A stretch of 5,923 nucleotides of DNA from JANPLN01 sp041736155 (GCA_041736155.1 JBGSUL010000033.1:1-5923), one strand, 5' to 3'. Counted from the stretch's first letter, positions 1 through 5,848 are shown. A program made the numbers and translations. Notes: a model not told the origin generated them from the sequence alone.

Positions 1-1
1 C

Positions 2-109
2 GTTCTTAAACTTCTACCGGAATGGTTTGCAGATTATAATCATGTTGCCCCGCACTCTGCTCTTGGAATGCGAAGTCCGATCGAGTACAAGAAAGCCGTG
101 AACCTTTAA
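2..109 (+). CDS. IS3-family transposase (OrfB), C-terminal fragment
   Basis: This is the last 35 codons of a DDE transposase; the rest lies left of the window. The frame reads W-F-A-D-Y-N, then PHSALGMRSPIEYKK, and stops with TAA at 107-109. A Trp-x-x-x-Tyr-Asn stretch followed by PHSALGM.SP.EY is the signature end of the rve/integrase-core domain in IS3-family OrfB proteins. The catalytic D, D and E residues are outside the window, so activity cannot be judged. The stop lies only three bases before the putative terminal repeat at 113-133, the usual arrangement in this family. Family assignment is strong. The subgroup is not determined. Confidence 0.85.
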   Translation, partial: VLKLLPEWFADYNHVAPHSALGMRSPIEYKKAVNL

Positions 110-112
110 CCG

Positions 113-133
113 TGTCCAATAAATCGGGGGTCA
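113..133 (+). repeat. Putative right terminal inverted repeat of the IS3-family element
   Basis: The segment begins TGTCCAATAA and ends CGGGGGTCA. Read inward on the minus strand it is TGACCCCCGATTTATTGGAC, a typical IS3-family tip: it starts TGACC and is G/C-rich at the end. It lies three bases past the transposase stop. The partner repeat at the left end is outside the window, so this is inferred from form and position. The element probably ends at 133. The bases from 134 would then be host DNA and the start of a 3-4 base target duplication that cannot be confirmed here. Confidence 0.65.
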
Positions 134-227
134 CTCCACAAGCAGCCAAGGCACTTGATAAAGTGAAAAAATAAAAGATGCTTACTAAAATGAGGAAAGT
201 AAGTTTTTTGCTTAAAGAAAGTATCAT
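134..227 (-). pseudogene. Lipoprotein gene truncated by the IS3-family insertion (signal peptide remnant)
   Basis: The ATG at 227-225 follows a strong Shine-Dalgarno sequence, AAGGAGA (237-231), four bases from its core. The product starts MILSLSKK, continues with a hydrophobic core of about 15 residues (LTFLILVSIFYFFTL), then SSALAAC. L-A-A-C is a good lipobox, so Cys30 would be the lipidated first residue of the mature protein. Only one or two codons after that Cys, the reading frame enters the putative terminal repeat of the IS3-family element. It then runs on through antisense transposase sequence to the window edge, so the rest of the protein is lost or lies left of the element. The original identity cannot be recovered from a signal peptide. 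The intact start and ribosome site suggest the disruption is recent. Confidence 0.65.
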
Positions 228-230
228 GGG

Positions 231-237
231 TCTCCTT
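231..237 (-). promoter_or_regulatory. Ribosome binding site of the truncated lipoprotein gene
   Basis: On the minus strand the sequence AAGGAGACCC directly precedes the ATG at 227. It matches the 16S rRNA anti-SD closely, with slightly short spacing. It is the main evidence that the signal peptide at 134-227 is a real gene start and not a chance frame. Confidence 0.6.
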
Positions 238-255
238 AAAGATAGGCGGTAATAA

Positions 256-704
256 ATTCACTACTCACTCCAACATGGAGCCGTCTTAGCGTTTTATCTC
301 GTTCACTCTGCCTATGAAGTGTATTTCGTCTATGAAATCAAAACACAGCAATTTATATGCCGGGCCCTTTTAAAGTTTACCAAGATGAACTGGTTCACTG
401 CACAACTTCGCGAAATTCTTGGGCCGCAGTAACCTTAAAGGTTGTTATGTTTTGCGTGGTCCGATTGACAGAAAGAAAATAATTGCCGAGGTCCTAAGGC
501 AGATCCATCACATTCGCTCAGGATGATTACGTCATCTCAGGGCAACGTGAAGTCCGCTTCCATGAATCCAACGGAGTCTGTTTCCAAATTTAATAAAACA
601 GAAGTGTCAAAAATGTTTACACCCAGATTCATTCTCAAAAAGCATGGAAAGATTTCATCGCCCCTTTTGTTTTGCCAGTGCTTGCATTAGATTACCGCGC
701 ATAG
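256..704 (+). other. Gene-free stretch with probable decayed coding fragments
   Basis: No intact gene can be supported between 228 and 746. Four open fragments tile the stretch on the plus strand. Fragment A (256-432) includes YEVYFVYEIKTQQF and FTAQLREILG. Fragment B (389-526) includes FAKFLGRSNLKGCYVLRGP and KKIIAEVLRQI. Fragment C (498-593) includes FAQDDYVISGQREVRFHE and ends in two stops. Fragment D (597-704) includes KAWKDFIAPFVLPVLALDY. A, B and C overlap and step through the three frames in order, as expected for an old gene with frameshifts. None has a convincing start and ribosome site, and I do not recognise the family. It could be a relic of a mobile element or of a displaced host gene, or simply an untranslated leader. 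No tRNA, CRISPR array or clear sigma70 promoter was seen here. Confidence 0.3.
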
Positions 705-730
705 CTGATGAGCGTTGCACGTCTTTTTCA

Positions 731-737
731 AAGAAGG
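731..737 (+). promoter_or_regulatory. Ribosome binding site deciding the start of the large secreted protein
   Basis: AAGAAGG lies nine bases before the ATG at 747. The alternative in-frame ATG at 708 has no purine-rich SD before it (the preceding bases are GCATAGCTG). It would also add 13 residues rich in Arg ahead of the signal peptide. The start at 747 is therefore preferred. Confidence 0.6.
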
Positions 738-746
738 TTACCTTTT

Positions 747-3700
747 ATGATTTATTTTTATCGTTTTGTTCCATCGACATTTTTTTTAACACTCCTGATT
801 GTTTGTGCCTCATCCCACGCCGAAACATTCACTATCGATCTTTACGGAGAAGATGGCCGTCCTCCTCACGACGGAACCTGTTGTGTTTCTTTACCTCGCA
901 CATCGAGCCCTTATGAAACTCCTCACCGTGGAGACGATGCCACTGCTGGAACCCCAGGCGAAGATGCCAATAGTCTGGATCTAAGACTTCGCGATAGTGA
1001 AAGCCAAGACGACCTTCAAGGTCATATTGTTCTTTCGGGAACGATTTTAAATTCAACCACGGGACTTTCTGTCGGCGAAATCAGTAAAAATCTTTCCCTC
1101 ACAACGAATATATTTATTGATGCTCACGGTGGCGAAGGCGCACGCGGTGGAAATGGTGGACAAGGACAAGATGGTTGCCATGGAGATGATGGAAGCGATG
1201 CAACCAGCTCTAGCAATGGCACAGATGGTGATGATGGCTGTGACAGTGGCGATGGTGGAAATGCATCTCCCGCACAACCGGGAGGCAACGGCGGTCGAGT
1301 CCGTGTTTTTATCCCCGCTGGACAAACCCATCTCGCGCTTTTAGTGAATGCCAATACTGAGGCGGGTGATGGCGGAGATCCAGGCCGCCCTGGCCAACCC
1401 GGAAATCCGGGCGATGGTGGTGACGGTGGGAGTTCTCATACTTATATATCGGGTTATGTCGATGAGCCTGCATGTCCTCCCCCCCCAAGCAGCAGTGGCT
1501 CTGGCGGAAGTGGCTACGACAGCAGTCCTAGTGGAGGTGGTGTTCATAATCTCGGTTATGGTTACGATTCTTTCGAAAGTAACGCCGAACCTTTTTTGCG
1601 AAACCTCCTCTACCAAACGGCACAAATCACGGGTGACGTTTTTAACGAGTTGATCGGCGTCAGTCCGGCCTATGCCTGTGGTGGTCGCGATCCTGTGTAT
1701 GACACAAATCCAGGTGGTGACGATGGGGCTGATGGCGATCCAGGGACTGTTGGCAGATCCTTCCCTTCCTCCGGTGTCCGAGGAAACAATGGCCGCATGG
1801 AATTTATTGTCATTGAAACCGACCGTTCACAAACGACGTATCGACAGCCGTTTAATCTCGAACTTCTCAGTTATCAAATTCACGACTCCATCCCGGGTGG
1901 TAATGGCGATGGTGTTTTTGAACCCAACGAAACACTCACCATCTCGCAAATCAGAGTGAAAAATACGGAGGACATGCCGAGCCCTCAAAGAACTGATGTG
2001 ATTTTGTCCATCCAATCTAGCAATTGGATTCTCGCCGATCCAGTGGATCGCGTGGTTGTGCCACAACTGAATGGGGGCGAATCTGTTACCCTACCCCATG
2101 TTTATTATGTCAAAATAAAAAAGGCTTTTGAAATCGGTCGAGGTCAAAACTGGAGTGTGTCGGATACCATTGTCCCACTTGGTGGAATCCCACGTATTCA
2201 GCGCACTCTGCGCGGCCTATCTTTACCACAAACCGTAAGTATTTCTTTCCCCATCTCCATCTCGCCTCTGCAAACTGTGACGTCGATTGGACCTGGGGAA
2301 ACTGCCAGTCTTCAATGGCGTATTACCAATCTTACGGATCAGAATTTCGCCGGACTCCCAGGTATGGAACGACGACTGCAAACAACTCTCCGACAAATTG
2401 AGGGTTCTTCGAACGCCATTGATTCCATCTCACTCGCCAACGACGAAGACGCCTCCACTCACTATTTTCTGCAAACTGTGACGGAACTTCGTGCTCGCGA
2501 ATCATTGATTGTTTCAGGTACCATAAATTTTTCTGCACAGGCAGAACCTTATACCTCGGTTTCTCTGCAAAGCACGCTCGGTCTTGATATCTTAGGAACC
2601 AACGAGATGGCGACGATTATGAGTCAAAGTCATCGTATCTCAATCGCGCAGACATATAGATATAATCCCGAAGCCTCCATTCTTCTCCTCACAACTTCAA
2701 GTACATCACGGACGGAGTACTTAGCGTGGATGAATGTACTGCAAAACCTTGGATTACACGCCGATATTTGGGATGTGTCCTATAACCAAGAGTTAAACCT
2801 AGTGAGGGATTTTGACGATGCCGAAAAGGGTCTCTCATTGATGAAAAATTATCGAGGAAAAACAATTGTTCTCCTCAATTCTAACCCGGCGACTCGAGAT
2901 CAAAATTTTTCAGCTTTGCGCCTTTTACTGCGTTCGCAATTTTACGAAGCCGCTCTTGGTTACGGCATCAACTTTTATGTTTTGGGTGGTACAGAACAGG
3001 AACTTATCTCACAAGTTGTGGGTATGCATTTAACACCCACCCATCTCCAAAAGACACCTGCCAATAAAGACGCCTTTCTACAAGCCATTCGTTCGCGCAG
3101 TATTAACGAAAACGGAATTTATTTGAATCAACCAGACCAAACCAGTTTCCAAGAAATTCAACGCCTTGCGCACGAACATCCTGATCTCAATTATTCTCTG
3201 ATTTTTACAAAACAAAACAATGAGGTTCGACTCGCTCTCTATCCCAGCTTGTCACTTTTATCAGGCTCAATGCTTGCGATTCCCGCTGAGGAATCACAGC
3301 GCAGCTCACCTACATTTATTGAAAGCGATAAAAACTTACGTCCTTTTATTTTGTCTTTAGGTTTTCGCGAAAAAATAACAGCTTTCAATTTTTTAGCCCC
3401 GGGCACAAATACTTCATATCTCAATGCCACAACCTCCACTTTGATCCACGATGTGATTGAGAAAGCCTATCTTTTTAAAATGGCCTCTGCAGAGGTGATA
3501 AAGTCGGAACAAATGCAAGAATTGAATTTTCTTGCAGAGACACTTGGAACGCAAATTCTCTCAGCCTCTGGCCAAGAATCTTTAGCGCGTGTCCATGCTG
3601 CAATTGCCTTTATTGCAGAAGTGTCTCGTGACAATGCCCTCCAGACCATTGCCAATCAGCTACAAAACAAAATCAATGAGGATACCAAAAAGACTTCCGA

Positions 3701-3881
3701 TCGTTACCTTATCGCCTATCGCAATTTTGCCAAACAACGTAAGGATGCGCTGCCAACGAATTACAATGCTCTCTTTGATGCTTACAAAATGTTTACTCTT
3801 CCCGCCATTGGTAATGCCATTACAAATACCAATATGATGTTTATTAAATCCCCCATTGTGTTTGGAGAAATGATTCCATGA
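747..3881 (+). CDS. Large secreted Gly/Asp-rich, collagen-like and Ig-like protein of unknown function
   Basis: This protein of about 1044 residues (numbered from the ATG at 747) has no family I can name. A signal peptide (MIYFYRFVPSTFF..., core LTLLIV, likely cut at SSHA|ETF near residue 25) exports it. Residues 26-125 carry beta-strand-like sequence including FTIDLYGEDGRP. Residues 127-227 are Gly/Asp-rich with runs of Gly-X-Y triplets: eight from about 128, three from 158, six from 210 (GDPGRPGQPGNPGDGGDGG). A Ser/Gly linker follows at 248-266, then another GXY patch near 324-335. Residues 375-637 look like two or more beta-sandwich modules. The first opens with NGDGVFEPNE, the Asp/Asn/Glu loop often seen before Ig-like or CARDB-type domains and possibly calcium-binding. 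Residues 642-757 alternate strands (ASILLLTT, KTIVLLN, INFYVLGG) with helices in a Rossmann-like order, and the last 150 residues are helical. Several Cys lie in the exported Gly-rich part and could form disulfides. An upstream in-frame ATG at 708 is less likely. The stop overlaps the next gene's start. An envelope or surface role is inferred. Confidence 0.85.
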   Translation: MIYFYRFVPSTFFLTLLIVCASSHAETFTIDLYGEDGRPPHDGTCCVSLPRTSSPYETPHRGDDATAGTPGEDANSLDLRLRDSESQDDLQGHIVLSGTILNSTTGLSVGEISKNLSLTTNIFIDAHGGEGARGGNGGQGQDGCHGDDGSDATSSSNGTDGDDGCDSGDGGNASPAQPGGNGGRVRVFIPAGQTHLALLVNANTEAGDGGDPGRPGQPGNPGDGGDGGSSHTYISGYVDEPACPPPPSSSGSGGSGYDSSPSGGGVHNLGYGYDSFESNAEPFLRNLLYQTAQITGDVFNELIGVSPAYACGGRDPVYDTNPGGDDGADGDPGTVGRSFPSSGVRGNNGRMEFIVIETDRSQTTYRQPFNLELLSYQIHDSIPGGNGDGVFEPNETLTISQIRVKNTEDMPSPQRTDVILSIQSSNWILADPVDRVVVPQLNGGESVTLPHVYYVKIKKAFEIGRGQNWSVSDTIVPLGGIPRIQRTLRGLSLPQTVSISFPISISPLQTVTSIGPGETASLQWRITNLTDQNFAGLPGMERRLQTTLRQIEGSSNAIDSISLANDEDASTHYFLQTVTELRARESLIVSGTINFSAQAEPYTSVSLQSTLGLDILGTNEMATIMSQSHRISIAQTYRYNPEASILLLTTSSTSRTEYLAWMNVLQNLGLHADIWDVSYNQELNLVRDFDDAEKGLSLMKNYRGKTIVLLNSNPATRDQNFSALRLLLRSQFYEAALGYGINFYVLGGTEQELISQVVGMHLTPTHLQKTPANKDAFLQAIRSRSINENGIYLNQPDQTSFQEIQRLAHEHPDLNYSLIFTKQNNEVRLALYPSLSLLSGSMLAIPAEESQRSSPTFIESDKNLRPFILSLGFREKITAFNFLAPGTNTSYLNATTSTLIHDVIEKAYLFKMASAEVIKSEQMQELNFLAETLGTQILSASGQESLARVHAAIAFIAEVSRDNALQTIANQLQNKINEDTKKTSDRYLIAYRNFAKQRKDALPTNYNALFDAYKMFTLPAIGNAITNTNMMFIKSPIVFGEMIP
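1479..1486 (+). repeat. C8 homopolymer tract inside the coding region
   Basis: Eight consecutive C bases fall in codons for the Pro run after Ala-Cys (about residues 244-247 of the product). A one-base slip here would frameshift the remaining roughly 800 codons. The tract is directly visible. Any role as a phase-variation switch is inference. Confidence 0.85.
2267..2282 (+). repeat. 16-bp direct repeat, copy 1
   Basis: TCTGCAAACTGTGACG occurs here and again at 2468-2483, in the same reading frame, encoding LQTVT both times. The copies are 201 bases (67 codons) apart. Both lie at the start of a beta-rich stretch in the Ig-like region, so they may mark repeated strands of related modules. Confidence 0.6.
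2468..2483 (+). repeat. 16-bp direct repeat, copy 2
   Basis: Second exact copy of the repeat at 2267-2282. The residues after it (ELRARESLIVSGTINFSAQ) align loosely with those after copy 1 (SIGPGETASLQWRITNLTDQ). This favours a degenerate protein-level repeat over a chance match. Confidence 0.6.
3864..3868 (+). promoter_or_regulatory. Ribosome binding site of the second operon gene
   Basis: GGAGA lies nine bases before the ATG at 3878, inside the last codons of the upstream gene. With the ATGA stop/start overlap at 3878-3881 it supports coupled translation of the two proteins. Confidence 0.6.
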
Positions 3882-5107
3882 TGCCCTATCATAAACTTCT
3901 TATCCTTTTTGTTTTCCTCACGACTATCCATGGTCAGGCTGCGCAACGCAACTGTCGTGACATTGTATCCGACAAGACAACAGAATCCGCGCAGGTCGAG
4001 GCACAAGAATCCGAAGTCGCTGTTGAAGAGGAAGCTTCTGAGCTTGAGCGTGTGTACGCGGGCCCAGGAGTTGTTATTCCGCGCGAAATCGTCTGTGATT
4101 ATTGTGGTGTTGGAAATTTAGCACCCGCCTCATTGCAAGACCCCCGCTACACGCTCATCAGCACTACGGCCGACCTTCAGGCTCTGCAAGCGCAAAACCC
4201 TGGGAAAGCTCCCAACTTTTTAGGAGCGGCTCTTCGTTGTCGTGGTTGCGGTGGTCACACTCCCCTTTGGGAATTGGGTCGTCCAGGACAAGCTCCTCGC
4301 CCACGCGCAGTGACTCAACGTCTACCTATTTTGACAGATACAAACCTGGGAAAACGTTACGTAGAACTCCCAGCAAAATATCTTGAATTAGCAGACCCAT
4401 CCTCAGAGATAAATCAGCTCGCCCGTGCTCAGCACATTGCCATTTGCCCAAGCTGTTCTGTCGTCAGTTTGACTAATTCGCGACCCGCCGCTGGTGTTTC
4501 CTGCTCTGGTTGTGGACAAAATGTTCCTGCGACCAATATTTTTAATACATCAGAGCTTATGAACGCTGCTGACAAAGGGACTAAAAATGGTGTTCGACAA
4601 AATGCCAATGGGCCTGGAGAAACCACTCACTCACGTCGTAATATTCAACCAGCTCCCGAACGATTACCCAAAGAGCGCCTCGCTACCCCCGAAGAAACTC
4701 CTGATATCCAACAAGGTCGTCGTATTCTCAATCAATACATGACTCGTTGGATAGCCGCCGGAGTGACTGCTATCGCTGTTGCCGCCGGCAGCGCTTATTA
4801 TGTCAATAACGACCCCATGATTGCTGAGGGCCAGGTGATTCAGATCCAAGACCATGTAGCTGTGGTGAAGTTTCATGAAACCCCTTATTTTATCTCCGAT
4901 GTACAGTTGCAAACTTATGAAGCCAACATTGTCTTAGATGATCGCAATGCACTACCAGGGGAAGAACCCATGGACGTCCAAGTCAGCGACCGTGTCACCG
5001 TCCACTATTCTTGGTCTGACTTTCACTATCTGCCATTTGTATTCCATCCCTACGAAGGCGCCGAATTTCCAGATGGTTCCATTGTCGATGGCAATTCCAT
5101 TCAGTAG
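3878..5107 (+). CDS. Exported protein with two zinc-ribbon-like modules and one internal membrane segment
   Basis: This 409-residue protein belongs to no family I recognise. The N-terminus (MMPYHKLLILFVFLTTIHGQAA) is a signal peptide, cut near residues 20-22. No other Met occurs before residue 228, so an alternative start lacking it would need a GTG or TTG. An acidic stretch follows (about 41-58). Two four-Cys modules come next: C73/C76 with C121/C124, and C190/C193 with C209/C212. The CDYC, CRGCGG, CPSC and CSGCGQ knuckles are typical of zinc ribbons. Residues 230-285 are polar and probably disordered. Residues 291-309 (WIAAGVTAIAVAAGSAYYV) form a membrane helix, and the last 100 residues are beta-rich (GQVIQIQDHVAVVKF). 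The gene overlaps the upstream large-protein gene by ATGA, so the two are co-translated and probably act together at the envelope. Zinc ribbons in an exported protein are uncommon. The Cys pairs might instead form disulfides or bind metal outside the cytoplasm. Function is unknown. Confidence 0.85.
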   Translation: MMPYHKLLILFVFLTTIHGQAAQRNCRDIVSDKTTESAQVEAQESEVAVEEEASELERVYAGPGVVIPREIVCDYCGVGNLAPASLQDPRYTLISTTADLQALQAQNPGKAPNFLGAALRCRGCGGHTPLWELGRPGQAPRPRAVTQRLPILTDTNLGKRYVELPAKYLELADPSSEINQLARAQHIAICPSCSVVSLTNSRPAAGVSCSGCGQNVPATNIFNTSELMNAADKGTKNGVRQNANGPGETTHSRRNIQPAPERLPKERLATPEETPDIQQGRRILNQYMTRWIAAGVTAIAVAAGSAYYVNNDPMIAEGQVIQIQDHVAVVKFHETPYFISDVQLQTYEANIVLDDRNALPGEEPMDVQVSDRVTVHYSWSDFHYLPFVFHPYEGAEFPDGSIVDGNSIQ

Positions 5108-5112
5108 TATAT

Positions 5113-5526
5113 TTAGAATTGGCGATCGAGATTTTTGGCATAGTTATTGAGAGAATCTTTGTACTTAAGGATGTCTTTGTCGCGCGTGGTGTCCACCAAC
5201 AATTTAAGTAATCCTTCAACGGCATCTTTGGCTTGTTCGCGATTGTACTGCACTAAATATAAAAATGTTTTGAGTGCCGTGCTTTTGGGGAAATGAAATA
5301 AACCTTCGAGCAAAATGTATTTGGCTTTTTCATACTCGCCAATGGCGCGGTAACTGCTGCCCAAACACACATGCGCGGAAAGTAAATCGTCGCCTTTCAA
5401 TCCCATAGAAAGCGCTTTTTTATAATACTCAATGGCTTGAAATTCTTGTCCTTCGCGATCGAAGGCAAATGCTTTTTGCAACACACTGGTGGCTGACTCT
5501 GAATATGCAGACGTAGTTACTTCCAC
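5113..5526 (-). CDS. Small tetratricopeptide-repeat (TPR) protein
   Basis: A 137-residue helical protein built of TPR units, which are protein-protein interaction modules. Unit 1 spans about residues 14-40 (AFAFDREGQEFQAIEYYKKAL). Unit 2 spans 48-80 (LGSSYRAIGEYEKAKYILLEG, then FHFP). A partial third unit covers about 81-113. Small residues at the first helix (G/A) and the closing Pro fit the TPR consensus. The order and length resemble the short stand-alone TPR_5-type proteins of bacteria, so the protein looks complete and probably cytoplasmic, since there is no signal peptide. The start is a GTG at 5526-5524. A TAG in frame three codons upstream (5538-5536) excludes a longer product, and the AGGT before the GTG is too close to be a good ribosome site, so the start is uncertain. 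The gene converges on the exported-protein operon with a 5-base gap. The partner is unknown. Confidence 0.8.
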   Translation of the reverse strand: MEVTTSAYSESATSVLQKAFAFDREGQEFQAIEYYKKALSMGLKGDDLLSAHVCLGSSYRAIGEYEKAKYILLEGLFHFPKSTALKTFLYLVQYNREQAKDAVEGLLKLLVDTTRDKDILKYKDSLNNYAKNLDRQF

Positions 5527-5547
5527 ACCTGCGTTCTAGTAAGAAAT

Positions 5548-5577
5548 CAAAACACTGGCAAGACTCTTCGTGTTTTG
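5548..5577. other. Perfect 8-bp inverted repeat upstream of the TPR gene
   Basis: CAAAACAC (5548-5555) and GTGTTTTG (5570-5577) can form an AT-rich stem with a 14-base loop. It lies about 20 bases upstream of the TPR start on the minus strand, between that gene and the 38-codon gene. It is not GC-rich and has no U-run, so it is a poor terminator. An operator or a leader hairpin is possible but unproven. Confidence 0.35.
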
Positions 5578-5655
5578 TCCTACAAAACAAGCACATCTAT
5601 GAGCGCAGTTCATTTCGACAGGTCATTGGCAGATACTCATCTGGTTCTAGAAAAA

Positions 5656-5772
5656 TCATTTTTTTCTTTCATCCTCAGAATCCATTTTACGTCGTGCGAA
5701 GAGCGCCTTGTAATAATAGATGGCAAACCACACACCAATGACAGCAAAAAAGATTAAAAACTTTGTTCTCAT
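5656..5772 (-). CDS. 38-residue single-span membrane protein
   Basis: This short frame starts ATG at 5772-5770 and ends TGA at 5658-5656. It encodes MRTKFLIFFAVIGVWFAIYY, then YKALFARRKM and a charged tail, DSEDERKK. The form is that of a real small membrane protein: a basic N-terminus, a hydrophobic span of about 17-20 residues ending in Trp/Tyr, then Arg/Lys. It suggests one helix with an ambiguous orientation. Its size and shape recall small accessory subunits such as CcmD or CcoQ, but nothing here shows such an identity. A weak GAAGGA (5792-5787) lies 14 bases before the ATG, longer than ideal. It is on the same strand as the TPR gene, about 130 bases upstream, so the two may be co-transcribed. 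The IS110-family element sits directly upstream and may have removed the native promoter. Confidence 0.5.
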   Translation of the reverse strand: MRTKFLIFFAVIGVWFAIYYYKALFARRKMDSEDERKK

Positions 5773-5817
5773 TTTTTACGACCAGATCCTTCGCTTCGCT
5801 CAGAAATAATGGACGCC

Positions 5818-5835
5818 CCCTCTTGCCAACGAGGG
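5818..5835 (+). other. Hairpin 1 in the IS110-family leader
   Basis: CCCTC (5818-5822) can pair with GAGGG (5831-5835) around the loop TTGCCAAC. It lies in the non-coding leader of the IS110-family gene, where elements of the IS621 type encode their structured bridge RNA. Assignment to such an RNA is inference. Confidence 0.35.
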
Positions 5836-5848
5836 CTGGTTACCTCAA

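Noticed and set aside
6..133. Extension of the lipoprotein frame through the IS3-family end as one natural protein
   Set aside because: That part is antisense to the transposase and terminal repeat. Only 134-227 is host coding sequence.
708..746. Start of the large protein at the ATG at 708
   Set aside because: It has no ribosome site and would put an Arg-rich 13-residue extension before the signal peptide. The ATG at 747 has AAGAAGG at suitable spacing.
644..916. 90-codon plus-strand frame overlapping the start of the large gene
   Set aside because: It has no ribosome site, overlaps the signal-peptide region of the better supported gene, and its composition is not protein-like.
1124..1354. 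Minus-strand Pro-rich frame opposite the Gly-rich region
   Set aside because: Pro-rich sequence is the mirror of Gly codons on the other strand. It is a shadow with no start signals.
1125..1755. CRISPR array or minisatellite in the Gly-rich coding region
   Set aside because: The repetition is at protein level with degenerate codons. There are no constant repeats with regular spacers.
1053..1959. Several other open frames on both strands across the Gly/Asp-rich segment
   Set aside because: The biased composition suppresses stop codons in all frames. Only the main frame continues in both directions with domain-like sequence.
5548..5577. Inverted repeat as an intrinsic terminator
   Set aside because: The stem is AT-rich, the loop is long and there is no T-run on either strand.
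5575..5757. 60-codon plus-strand frame
   Set aside because: It is antisense to the 38-codon membrane-protein gene, has no ribosome site, and its product shows no domain.
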